A DNA stretch of 40,203 nt from JAYFRC01 sp034926415. GTDB taxonomy: Bacteria; Bacillota; Clostridia; Oscillospirales; Oscillospiraceae. Made by a program: the position numbers and the translations under genes. How positions within the stretch are numbered: the stretch's first letter is position 1; each line of letters begins with the position of its first letter. Positions 7,890 through 15,160 of this stretch are shown piece by piece. The stretch is taken from positions 1-40,203 of the forward strand of contig JAYFRC010000082.1 in NCBI GenBank assembly GCA_034926415.1, written 5' to 3'. The notes beneath the pieces are model-generated. The model was not told the DNA's origin and ran no database searches. It saw only the letters and a list, made by a program, of their open reading frames with translations.

Positions 7890-8053
7890 ATGGTAGAGGC
7901 GCGGAAAACATCAGTAAACGAGGCATACGGCCGGGCGGCCGCTTCGTCCGAAAGGGTTTTCCGCCGAAGTGAACGCAGCTTTGCCCGAAGCGCGTACGCT
8001 GGGTCGTCGGACAATATCCGCCGGACTGTCACATCAGTGTGGAGCGCTATCAT
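7890..8053 (+). promoter_or_regulatory. Lysine riboswitch (L-box) aptamer
   Basis: The conserved L-box blocks occur in order: TAGAGGCGCG, ATCAGTAA, CCGAAAGGG, CGCCGAAG, GCTGGG, GGACTGTC and, closing, GGAGCGCTATC. The P1 stem pairs ATGGTAG (7890-7896) with CTATCAT (8047-8053), 7 bp with one G-U. Binding of lysine stabilises P1 and promotes the terminator at 8088-8130, so the transporter downstream should be off when lysine is plentiful. Family identity is judged from the conserved core by eye. Confidence 0.92.
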
Positions 8054-8087
8054 ACCTGTTAAGGCGGACATTTCGTCCGCGGTTGAC

Positions 8088-8130
8088 GCCATGAAAGCAT
8101 TTGCATTGAAAATGCCTTTCATGGCTTTTT
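8088..8130 (+). terminator. Riboswitch expression-platform terminator
   Basis: A long stem pairs GCCATGAAAG (8088-8097) with CTTTCATGGC (8116-8125), extended by CATTT/AAATG across a one-base bulge. T5 follows at 8126-8130. It lies 35 nt after the aptamer and 65 nt before the first gene. A smaller hairpin, GCGGAC/GTCCGC, lies between aptamer and terminator (8064-8080). Confidence 0.88.
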
Positions 8131-8195
8131 CATTTGCAAAACGCTTTTTCCTCACTGCCTCCGCCGTTTGATTGGATTTTAAGGAGGAAGAAAAG

Positions 8196-9119
8196 ATGAA
8201 AAAGATACTTTCGCTTTCAATGGCGCTTGCCATGACATTGTCTCTGTTTGCAGGCTGCGGAAGCAGCTCACAAGGAGCGTCCGGCTCGGCAGCTTCCGGA
8301 AACACTCCCGCGGCTTCATCCGGCACGTCGTCCGCTCCTGTCGACACATCCAAGATCAAGGGACTTGAGGACGGCGTCCTCACTATCGCGATGGAGTGCG
8401 CATACACGCCCTACAACTGGAGCCAGAGCGACGACAGCAACAACGCCGTTCCCATCAAGGACAGCAGCGAATACGCCAACGGCTACGATGTCATGATGGG
8501 TCAGAAGATAGCCGACGCTCTCGGCGTGAGCCTTGAGGTCGTGCGCCTCGACTGGGATTCCCTCGTTCCCGCCGTTCAGACCGGGCAGGTCGACGCAGTC
8601 ATCGCCGGCCAGTCCATGACCGCCAAGCGTGCCGAACAGGTCGATTTTGCAGGCCCGTATCTGTACGCGACCATCGTCTGCCTCACGCTTAAGGACAGCA
8701 AATTTGCCTCCGCCAAAGGCATTTCCGATCTTTCCGGCGGAAGCTGCACCTCACAGCTCGGCACTATCTGGTATGATTCCTGCCTGCCCCAAATAGATGG
8801 CGCAAATATCAAGGAAGCCAAGGAGTCCGCTCCCGCAATGCTGATGGCACTTGAGACCGGAGACGTTGACTTTGTCTGCACCGACATGCCGACCGCTCAG
8901 GCCGCGCTCATCGCATATCCCGACATGGTCCTGCTCGACTTTGCGGACAGCGGCGACGACTTTACCGTATCCGACGAGGATGTCAATATCGGCGTCTCAG
9001 TTCAAAAGGGCAACACCGCCCTTGTCGACGCCATCAACGGCGTTCTCGCGGGCTACACTGCCGACGATTTCAACGACATTATGAATCAGGCTATCGCAAT
9101 CCAGCCTATTTCCAAGTGA
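8196..9119 (+). CDS. Polar amino-acid ABC transporter, substrate-binding lipoprotein (probably lysine)
   Basis: A 307-residue extracellular solute-binding protein of family 3. The signal peptide ends at a lipobox (LSLFAGC), so it is lipid-anchored outside the cell. A Ser/Gly/Ala-rich linker precedes the binding domain, which starts near GVLTIAMECAYTPYNW. The signature GYDVMMGQKIADALG and the segment VDAVIAGQSMTAKRAEQVDFA are typical of this family. The ATG at 8196 has AAGGAGG about 9 nt upstream. The lysine riboswitch in front makes lysine the most likely ligand; this is inference from regulation, because the ligand pocket cannot be read with certainty. Confidence 0.93.
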   Translation: MKKILSLSMALAMTLSLFAGCGSSSQGASGSAASGNTPAASSGTSSAPVDTSKIKGLEDGVLTIAMECAYTPYNWSQSDDSNNAVPIKDSSEYANGYDVMMGQKIADALGVSLEVVRLDWDSLVPAVQTGQVDAVIAGQSMTAKRAEQVDFAGPYLYATIVCLTLKDSKFASAKGISDLSGGSCTSQLGTIWYDSCLPQIDGANIKEAKESAPAMLMALETGDVDFVCTDMPTAQAALIAYPDMVLLDFADSGDDFTVSDEDVNIGVSVQKGNTALVDAINGVLAGYTADDFNDIMNQAIAIQPISK

Positions 9120-9158
9120 CACAAGCGCGTTTGGGATAACGCGCAAAGGAGATTTTGA

Positions 9159-10055
9159 ATGGACAGACTTATACAGCTCGGCTCCGACATCTCAGAGCTC
9201 TGGGGGCAGTACGGCGGAACATACATACACGGCGCGGTAAACACGATAGTGCTCGCGGTGCTGTGCACAGCCGTCGGCTGTCTCATCGGCTTCGTCTGCG
9301 GAATACTTCAGACGATACCGCACTCAAAGAGCGACAACGCTTTCAAGCGCGCGATGCTTTGCGCAATACGCGTGATACTGCGGGTGTACGTCGAGGTGTT
9401 CCGCGGCACTCCCATGATACTTCAGGCCGTGTTCATCTTCTTTGCCGTGCCTTATTTTTCAAACAACTCTATTCGTTTCGATAACGTGTGGGTCGCGGGC
9501 TTTCTTGTCGTGTCCGTAAACACCGGCGCGTACATGGCCGAGACCGTGCGCGGCGGTATACTCTCCGTCGACCCCGGCCAGACCGAAGGCTCGAAAGCCA
9601 TCGGCATGACGCATTTTCAGACCATGCTGTACGTCATTCTTCCGCAGACCATGCGAAATATCCTTCCGCAGATAGGCAACAACCTCATAATCAACGTCAA
9701 GGATACCTCTGTCATGTTCATCATCGGCTTCGCAGAACTGTTCGCAGTGCACAAGGCAGTCGTCGGCGCGACATATCTGTATTTCCCCTCAGCCGCTATA
9801 ACGATGGGCATATACCTTGTTATGACTCTCGTGTGCTCGTTCATTCTACGCTACACCGAGCACAGGCTCGAGGGCTCCGCCGACTACGACCTTGCGACGT
9901 CCGACACGCTCGCGCATACGAGCGGCACGCTCAACTATATCGACCGCGACAAAAAGCGCGCGACAGAGCAGGCAAAACTCGCGGAAAACCGCAAAAAGGC
10001 CGGCGTGAGCGACGTTATGAACACCAACCTCGACCAGAACGAGAGGGGGCGCTGA
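9159..10055 (+). CDS. Polar amino-acid ABC transporter permease (HisM/GlnP type)
   Basis: A 298-residue membrane protein with several hydrophobic spans. The first is around NTIVLAVLCTAVGCLIGFVCG. The EAA loop that couples to the ATPase is recognisable (SKAIGMTHFQTMLYVILPQ). VEVFRGTPMILQ is the family's signature before the loop. The C-terminal 50 residues are a charged tail (DRDKKRATEQAKLAENRKK) longer than in most family members. AAAGGAG precedes the start. It lies between the binding protein and the ATPase, so the three form one importer. Confidence 0.95.
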   Translation: MDRLIQLGSDISELWGQYGGTYIHGAVNTIVLAVLCTAVGCLIGFVCGILQTIPHSKSDNAFKRAMLCAIRVILRVYVEVFRGTPMILQAVFIFFAVPYFSNNSIRFDNVWVAGFLVVSVNTGAYMAETVRGGILSVDPGQTEGSKAIGMTHFQTMLYVILPQTMRNILPQIGNNLIINVKDTSVMFIIGFAELFAVHKAVVGATYLYFPSAAITMGIYLVMTLVCSFILRYTEHRLEGSADYDLATSDTLAHTSGTLNYIDRDKKRATEQAKLAENRKKAGVSDVMNTNLDQNERGR

Positions 10056-10058
10056 GCT

Positions 10059-10799
10059 ATGGGAGACGTTATTCTTCAGATAAACCATCTCGGCAAGAGC
10101 TTCGGAAGCCACCTTGTTCTGCGCGACATTGATTTTTCAGTGCGCGGCGGCGACGTGACAAGCATCATCGGCGCTTCCGGCAGCGGCAAGTCCACACTTC
10201 TGCGCTGCGTCAATCTGCTCGAAATGCCGACCTCCGGCGAGATACTTTTCCATGGAAATGATATCCTCACCCAGAAGGGCGGCGCGGCGGCATACCGCGC
10301 TAAGGTAGGCATGGTGTTTCAGAGTTTCAATCTTTTTGCCAACATGACGGTGCTTAAAAACTGCACGGTCGGCCAGACCAAGGTGCTCAAAAAGAGCTCC
10401 GCCGAGGCGCGCGACAACGCCATGCGCTATCTTGAAAAAGTCGGCATGACGCCGTATATCAATGCAAAGCCAGCCCAGCTCTCCGGCGGCCAGAAGCAGC
10501 GCGTCGCCATCGCTCGCGCGCTTGCCATGGAGCCCGAGGTGCTCCTGTTCGACGAGCCCACCTCCGCACTCGACCCTGAAATGGTCGGCGAGGTGCTCGC
10601 CGTTATGCAGGGTCTTGCGGACGAGGGCATGACAATGCTTGTCGTTACGCATGAGATGGCTTTCGCACGCGACGTTTCAAACAACGTCGTGTTCATGGAC
10701 GACGGCGTAATCGCCGAGCAGGGCGAACCCAAGAAGCTGTTCCAAAACCCTGATAATCCCAGGCTTTCGGAGTTTCTTTCAAGGTTCAGAAACCAGTAG
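10059..10799 (+). CDS. Polar amino-acid ABC transporter ATPase (GlnQ type)
   Basis: A 246-residue ATPase that powers the importer from the cytoplasmic face. Walker A is GASGSGKST, the Q-loop is in VGMVFQSFNLF, the signature is LSGGQKQRVAIARAL, Walker B with the catalytic glutamate is VLLFDEPTSALD, and the H-loop is VVTHEM. There is no C-terminal regulatory domain, as usual for polar amino-acid systems. It starts 3 bp after the permease stop and is followed by a strong terminator. Confidence 0.97.
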   Translation: MGDVILQINHLGKSFGSHLVLRDIDFSVRGGDVTSIIGASGSGKSTLLRCVNLLEMPTSGEILFHGNDILTQKGGAAAYRAKVGMVFQSFNLFANMTVLKNCTVGQTKVLKKSSAEARDNAMRYLEKVGMTPYINAKPAQLSGGQKQRVAIARALAMEPEVLLFDEPTSALDPEMVGEVLAVMQGLADEGMTMLVVTHEMAFARDVSNNVVFMDDGVIAEQGEPKKLFQNPDNPRLSEFLSRFRNQ

Positions 10800-10807
10800 G
10801 AAAAAGA

Positions 10808-10843
10808 AAACCGCCCTCCGCGCATATGCGCGGAGGGCGGTTT
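10808..10843. terminator. Bidirectional terminator, perfect 36-bp palindrome
   Basis: AAACCGCCCTCCGCGCAT and its exact reverse complement meet without a spacer. Downstream on the plus strand is TTTGATATTTT, and on the minus strand TTTTCTTTTT. It separates the convergent transporter ATPase and SPFH genes and probably ends both transcripts. Confidence 0.85.
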
Positions 10844-10849
10844 GATATT

Positions 10850-11764
10850 TTACTTAGTATCCGGTTCCTCCGGCTTCGGCGTTTTCAGCGTCTCTATAAG
10901 ACCCTCGGCGAGTCCGGCTATACCCTGTATCTCCGATGGTATTATTATCTTCGTGGCTCTGCCGTCCGCCGCTGCGGTGAACGCCTCCAAAGCCTTTATC
11001 TTTAGCACGGCGTCGCAGGGGTTGGCCTCGTTGATAAGTTTGATGCCCTCGGCCGTCGCCTTCTGGACCTTGAGTATGGCCTCAGCCCGGCCCTCGGAAT
11101 CAAGTATAGCAGCCTGTTTCTTGGCCTCTCCGCGAAGTATCGCGGATTCCTTCTCGCCCTCGGCTGTGAGGATGGCGGCCCTCTTCTCGCCCTCGGCGCG
11201 GAGTATGGCTTCGCGGCGCTCACGCTCTGCCTTCATCTGGCGCTCCATCGCGTTCTTTATCTCCTGAGGAGGCTCGATGCTCTTCATCTCGACGCGTGTG
11301 ACCTTGATGCCCCACGGGTCGGTCGCCTCGTCGAGTATCGAACGCAGTTTTGTATTGATAACGTCGCGGCTCGTCAGGCACTGGTCGAGTTCGAGGTCTC
11401 CTATGATGTTTCGGAGCGTTGTCGCCGTCAGAGTTTCCATCGCAATCATCGGATTTTCCACGCCGTAGGTGTAGAGCTTCGGGTCGGTTATCTCAAAATA
11501 CACGACCGTGTCTATCAGCATCGTTACGTTGTCCTTCGTTATGACGGGCTGGGGCGGGTAATCGAGCACCTGCTCCTTAAGCGACACCGTGCGTGCTATG
11601 CGATCGATGAACGGGATCTTGAAATGGAATCCCACGCCCCATGTAGCCTTGTAGGCGCCTAGGCGCTCAATGACGCAGGCCTTTGCCTGCTGGACGATGC
11701 GTATGTTGGTGATGATTATTATGAATGCTATGACGACGATGGCTATCGGTATGATATATCCCAT
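10850..11764 (-). CDS. SPFH/band 7 (stomatin-like, QmcA-type) membrane protein
   Basis: A 304-residue protein with one N-terminal membrane helix (GYIIPIAIVVIAFIIIITNI) and a band 7 domain (residues about 25-190) containing ERLGAYKATWGVGFHFKIPF and EQVLDYPPQPVITKDNV. A long Ala/Glu-rich coiled coil follows, with repeats of the form AEGEK (ILRAEGEKRAAILTAEGEKE). Such proteins form oligomeric membrane microdomains. It is paired with an NfeD protein 13 bp upstream, the usual arrangement, in which NfeD interacts with the SPFH partner. The function is membrane organisation or quality control, by family inference. Confidence 0.93.
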   Translation of the reverse strand: MGYIIPIAIVVIAFIIIITNIRIVQQAKACVIERLGAYKATWGVGFHFKIPFIDRIARTVSLKEQVLDYPPQPVITKDNVTMLIDTVVYFEITDPKLYTYGVENPMIAMETLTATTLRNIIGDLELDQCLTSRDVINTKLRSILDEATDPWGIKVTRVEMKSIEPPQEIKNAMERQMKAERERREAILRAEGEKRAAILTAEGEKESAILRGEAKKQAAILDSEGRAEAILKVQKATAEGIKLINEANPCDAVLKIKALEAFTAAADGRATKIIIPSEIQGIAGLAEGLIETLKTPKPEEPDTK

Positions 11765-11777
11765 TTTTCTTCTCCTT

Positions 11778-12227
11778 TCAATTCCCGTCCGCCGGAACTT
11801 CAGTGTCCGCCGGAACGACTATAAGCCTGACTCCCTGTATTTCAACTGGTTTGACAAGCGCGCCTTTCGCTATGATCTCTCCTTCTCTTGAGCGCGCAGT
11901 CCACGTCTTTCCGTCCACGGTAACTGCGCCCGTTCCCGCGATATTGTCGATATCCTCTGTGACTTTGCAGACCATGCCTATAACTCTGTCGGCATTCGTC
12001 GGGTGAAGATTGACGTTTATGTGCTTTTTAACAAACGGCCTCAGCAGTGCGAGCACCAGGGCGGTCACGACGAAAAACAGCACGACCTGTATCCACATTC
12101 CCAGCCCCAGCGACGCGGCTATGAGAGCGGCAAGGCTTCCCAGCGCGAACCATATAGAAACAAGGGCTACCGTGGCGATCTCAGCCACCACAAATATTAT
12201 GAACGCAGCGAACCATAAATATATCAT
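11778..12227 (-). CDS. NfeD family membrane protein
   Basis: A 149-residue protein. Three hydrophobic segments fill the first 75 residues (AAFIIFVVAEIATVALVSIW, LGSLAALIAASLGLG, VVLFFVVTALVLALLRPF). A C-terminal OB-fold domain (GMVCKVTEDIDNIAGTGAVTVDGKTWTARS) is typical of short NfeD proteins. The ATG at 12227 has GGAGG upstream. It is cotranscribed with the SPFH gene that follows 13 bp later, from the promoter at 12290-12318. Confidence 0.93.
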   Translation of the reverse strand: MIYLWFAAFIIFVVAEIATVALVSIWFALGSLAALIAASLGLGMWIQVVLFFVVTALVLALLRPFVKKHINVNLHPTNADRVIGMVCKVTEDIDNIAGTGAVTVDGKTWTARSREGEIIAKGALVKPVEIQGVRLIVVPADTEVPADGN

Positions 12228-12289
12228 CTAAAAGCGCCTCCCTTCAACATTGCGTTTAATTCTGTATTTATTATCTGTATTTATTATTA

Positions 12290-12318
12290 ATTATAAAGCA
12301 TATCGTCCGTCAAAGCAA
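12290..12318 (-). promoter_or_regulatory. Promoter of the NfeD-SPFH operon
   Basis: The -35 TTGCTT (12318-12313), a 17-nt spacer and a perfect TATAAT (12295-12290) lie about 60 nt upstream of the NfeD start in an AT-rich gap. Confidence 0.6.
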
Positions 12319-12393
12319 CGCAGAAACTGTATCGCATATAGAGTAAAAAAGTCTCCTTGGAAAAATTTTTCCTGAAATCTTTTTATTATAAAA

Positions 12394-13050
12394 TTATTTT
12401 AGAAAATTTCCTATTTTCACCCCGAGAGCATGCAGCTCCTCAGCCTGCGCCTCGGTCAGCAAATTTTTTCTTCCGAGCCGCTCGGTCTCGAGCGTTATCT
12501 CGGCGCAGCGCTCAAGCGTTTCCATACGCGTATACGCCTGCCATAGGTCTGCGCCCCATGTGACGGCGCCGTGGTTCGCGAGCAGCACGGCGTTGTTGTC
12601 GGAGGCGAAAGGCGCAATACTGTCGGCCACGGCCTGCGTGCCGGTGAGCGCATACGGCGCGGTGTATACCTTCCCCAGCTGGAGCAGCACTGGCGGAAGC
12701 AGTGGCTCCGCCATATCCATGCCCATAGACGCCATCGCCGTCGCCGCAACGGGATGCGCGTGTACACAGGCGTTTGCAAGCAAGTTTTTCCGATATACGC
12801 AAAGATGGACTTTAAGCTCGGACGAAGGCTTTTTATTGCCCCTTATCTTGTTTCCGTCCATATCGCACATGACAAGGTCGTCGTCCGTCAGCCAGCCCTT
12901 TGCGCTTCCGGAGCAGGTTGTCCAAAGCTCGTTTGCCGAGACCTTACAGCTTATGTTGCCGTCTGTGCCGACGTTTAACCCCTCTTCATAGAGCGCGCGC
13001 CCGACTTTTATTATCATGTCCATCGCTTCGCGGTCGGTTGGAAATTTCAT
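12394..13050 (-). CDS. Class II aldolase (L-fuculose-phosphate aldolase type), probable 5-(methylthio)ribulose-1-P / deoxyribulose-1-P aldolase
   Basis: A 218-residue Zn-dependent class II aldolase/adducin-family protein. Active-site features are present: GTDGNISCKV near residue 30, TCSGSAKGWL, the catalytic glutamate in KPSSELKVH, the zinc pair in CVHAHPVAATA and a third histidine in LLANHGAVTWG. The gene follows mtnA by 14 bp. That pairing matches the DHAP shunt of the oxygen-independent salvage of methylthioadenosine and 5'-deoxyadenosine, where an Ald2-type aldolase splits the ribulose 1-phosphate into DHAP and an aldehyde. L-fuculose or another sugar phosphate is the alternative substrate; no fucose genes lie nearby. 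Confidence 0.88.
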   Translation of the reverse strand: MKFPTDREAMDMIIKVGRALYEEGLNVGTDGNISCKVSANELWTTCSGSAKGWLTDDDLVMCDMDGNKIRGNKKPSSELKVHLCVYRKNLLANACVHAHPVAATAMASMGMDMAEPLLPPVLLQLGKVYTAPYALTGTQAVADSIAPFASDNNAVLLANHGAVTWGADLWQAYTRMETLERCAEITLETERLGRKNLLTEAQAEELHALGVKIGNFLK

Positions 13051-13064
13051 AAAAGTAATTCCTT

Positions 13065-14144
13065 TCAGCGTTGTTCGTCCGCGGAATTCTTCCTGTTGAA
13101 TATCTCCCGAAGCGACCTGTCGTACGGCGCGCGGGCGATGCCGTACTCTGTCACTATCGCGGCTATAAGGTCACTGTCGGTCACGTCGAACGCGGGGTTC
13201 CACGTCTTTATCACGCGCGGCGCCATGCGTTTTTCGTACCACATCTCGCATATCTCATCGCCCGGGCGTTCCTCGATGACTATATCCGCGCCGCATTTTG
13301 TATTCATGTCTATGGTCGACGACGGCGCGACGACATAAAACGGAACTCCAAAACGCTTCGCGGCTATTGCGGCGGAGAGCGTTCCTATCTTGTTTGCGGC
13401 GTCACCGTTTGCTGCAACGCGGTCGCAGCCGACAAATACGGCGTTTATCTTTCCGCTCTTCATAAGGCTCGCCGCCATATTGTCGCATATGAGCGTCGTG
13501 TCTATCCCCGCCGAGGACAGCTCGAAGCTCGTAAGCCTCGCGCCCTGGAGCAGCGGGCGCGTCTCGTCGCAGTAAACCTTAAACCCGTACCCGCGCTTCT
13601 GGCCGAGGTACATCGGTGCGGTGGCCGTTCCGTAGCGCACGGTCGCAAGCTGTCCCGCGTTGCAGTGTGTCAGAAGCCCGTCGCCCGGTTTTACAAGGGC
13701 AAGAGCGTTTTCGCCGAGCTTTTCGCAGACTTCGATGTCCTCGCTCCATATCTTCCGGCACTCGATCAGCATAGATCGCTTTATGTCCGCGACGCTCCCG
13801 CTCTCGTTTTCGGCGGCGCGCTCCATGCGCTCAAGCGCCCATTTAAGGTTGACCGCAGTCGGGCGCGAGGATGCGAGATAATCCTTCGCCGCGCTCAGTT
13901 TTTCAAAAAATCCCGCGCGGTCGCCGGTATTTATCTCCTTCGCCGCGAGGTAGAGCCCTATGCCCGCTGCGACGCCGATGGCCGGCGCGCCGCGTACGCG
14001 AAGCGAATATATGGCCTCCCATATCTCCTTTTGCGTTTTAAGGCCGATTATCTTTATCTCGTTTGGAAGCAGCGTCTGATCGATAATTTCAAGCGCGCTG
14101 TTTTCGTCGTCAAGAGCCACGGTGTCGCAATCTAGTATGTTCAT
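13065..14144 (-). CDS. mtnA: S-methyl-5-thioribose-1-phosphate isomerase
   Basis: Isomerises methylthioribose 1-phosphate (or 5-deoxyribose 1-phosphate) to the ribulose form. About 359 residues, typical of MtnA in the eIF-2B-like superfamily. Diagnostic elements are LRVRGAPAIGVAAGIG near residue 60, THCNAGQLATVRYGTA with the catalytic cysteine, and VGCDRVAANGDAANKIGT with the catalytic aspartate. I prefer the ATG at 14144, with GGAG 8 nt upstream; another ATG at 14150 would sit only 2 nt from it. The gene starts the operon with the class II aldolase. mtnK and mtnP, which would make the substrate, are not in the window. Confidence 0.95.
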   Translation of the reverse strand: MNILDCDTVALDDENSALEIIDQTLLPNEIKIIGLKTQKEIWEAIYSLRVRGAPAIGVAAGIGLYLAAKEINTGDRAGFFEKLSAAKDYLASSRPTAVNLKWALERMERAAENESGSVADIKRSMLIECRKIWSEDIEVCEKLGENALALVKPGDGLLTHCNAGQLATVRYGTATAPMYLGQKRGYGFKVYCDETRPLLQGARLTSFELSSAGIDTTLICDNMAASLMKSGKINAVFVGCDRVAANGDAANKIGTLSAAIAAKRFGVPFYVVAPSSTIDMNTKCGADIVIEERPGDEICEMWYEKRMAPRVIKTWNPAFDVTDSDLIAAIVTEYGIARAPYDRSLREIFNRKNSADEQR

Positions 14145-14175
14145 TTTCATCACTCCAGCTTTTACCTGTATACAT

Positions 14176-14204
14176 ATAATACTTGCCATTTTTCAAAATG
14201 TAAA
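14176..14204 (-). promoter_or_regulatory. Promoter of the mtnA-aldolase operon
   Basis: The -35 TTTACA (14204-14199), a 17-nt spacer and the -10 TATTAT (14181-14176) lie about 30 nt before mtnA. It lies back to back with the cysE promoter. Confidence 0.6.
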
Positions 14205-14218
14205 GAAAAAACGGCCTC

Positions 14219-14247
14219 TTGACACAATCGCCGCAAACTGATAATAT
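14219..14247 (+). promoter_or_regulatory. Promoter of the cysE-cysS operon
   Basis: A perfect -35 TTGACA (14219-14224), a 17-nt spacer and the -10 TAATAT (14242-14247) lie immediately before the T-box leader. Confidence 0.7.
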
Positions 14248-14255
14248 ACTGGATA

Positions 14256-14496
14256 TTAAAGCCGCGTGCGGCTTTAAGTGCAATGACCGGAAAGAGTAAC
14301 GGGACACACGCCAAGAGAGGAAACGCCATCGGCTGAAAGCGTTTCCGCGTAAGGGTCCGCGAAGGTGCATCCGCGAGCGCAAGAGGGTAAGCCCCTCCGC
14401 ACTTCCCGCGCGTTATGCGGGAGAGAGTTATAAATGAGAGTGGAACCGCGACAAATTTGTCGCCTCTCGTGCCTGATGGCATGAGGGGCGTTTTTT
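14256..14496 (+). promoter_or_regulatory. T-box leader, Cys specifier, with terminator
   Basis: A tRNA-sensing leader. Stem I elements AGAGAG and GGCTGAAAGC are followed by a specifier region, GAAGGTGCATCC, with TGC (Cys) at 14366-14368. The T-box sequence AGAGTGGAACCGCG lies at 14437-14450. The terminator stem pairs CGCCTCTCGTGCC (14461-14473) with GGCATGAGGGGCG (14478-14490), 13 bp including G-U, and is followed by T6. Uncharged tRNA-Cys would stabilise the antiterminator and turn on cysE and cysS. At the 5' end is an extra perfect hairpin, TTAAAGCCGC-GT-GCGGCTTTAA (14256-14277). The specifier assignment rests on position and on the downstream genes. Confidence 0.92.
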
Positions 14497-14520
14497 CGTT
14501 TTGAAAGGGATTGGTTTTAT

Positions 14521-15159
14521 ATGACAAGACTCGGCGAACTTCTCGGCGCGTACCAGCATCGCGACCCCGCCGCGCGAAGCAAGGTCGAGATATTTCTGCT
14601 CTACCCCGGCGTCCACGCCACGATATATTACCGGATATCCCACTGGTTCTATAAGCGCCGTCTCTTTTTCATTGCGCGCCTTATCTCCCAGTGGGCGCGT
14701 CTGTGCACTAATATTGAGATACACCCCGGTGCGAAAATAGGCCGCCGCTTCGTCATAGACCATGGCGCGGGCATCGTCATAGGCGAGACCGCGGAAGTCG
14801 GCGACGACGTGCTTATCTACCATGGAGTTACCCTTGGCGGAACCGGCAAGGATCAAGGCAAGCGCCACCCCACGATAGGTAACAACGTGCTCATCGGCTG
14901 CGGCGCCAAAGTTCTCGGCCCATTCAAGGTCGGCGACAACTCGCGCATCGCGGCGAATTCGGTCGTGCTGAACGAAGTGCCTCCGGACTCAACCGCCGTC
15001 GGCGTACCCGCAAAGATTGTTCGCACCGCCGGCCACTCCGTCTGCCACTATGCCGACGACGTGGACCAGGTCAACGTATCCGACCCGCTCGAAGACGAGC
15101 TGTGCGATATTGAAGAACGTATAAAGGAACTTGAAGACAAACTCAAGGAGAACGAATAA
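14521..15159 (+). CDS. cysE: Serine O-acetyltransferase
   Basis: Acetylates serine with acetyl-CoA to O-acetylserine, the direct precursor of cysteine. It has 212 residues, the short Gram-positive form without the long N-terminal helical domain. The left-handed beta-helix hexapeptide repeats contain the catalytic pair region DHGAGIVIGETA and YHGVTLGGTGK, then IGCGAKVLGPF and PAKIV. The C-terminus is a charged helix (EDELCDIEERIKELEDKLKE). It is first after the Cys T-box and is followed by cysS after 1 bp, so cysteine synthesis and tRNA charging respond to the same signal. Confidence 0.96.
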   Translation: MTRLGELLGAYQHRDPAARSKVEIFLLYPGVHATIYYRISHWFYKRRLFFIARLISQWARLCTNIEIHPGAKIGRRFVIDHGAGIVIGETAEVGDDVLIYHGVTLGGTGKDQGKRHPTIGNNVLIGCGAKVLGPFKVGDNSRIAANSVVLNEVPPDSTAVGVPAKIVRTAGHSVCHYADDVDQVNVSDPLEDELCDIEERIKELEDKLKENE

Positions 15160-15160
15160 G

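Noticed and set aside
7868..8407. 179-codon minus frame opposite the lysine riboswitch
   Set aside because: The region is explained by the riboswitch, its terminator and the lipoprotein gene on the other strand.
13071..14135. 354-codon open frame on the plus strand opposite mtnA
   Set aside because: Antisense shadow of a clear mtnA gene; composition is Arg/Val/Ala-rich and matches no family.
14256..14277. TTAAAGCCGC/GCGGCTTTAA hairpin as a terminator
   Set aside because: No T-run beyond TTTAA and no upstream plus-strand gene; it falls at the 5' end of the T-box transcript.
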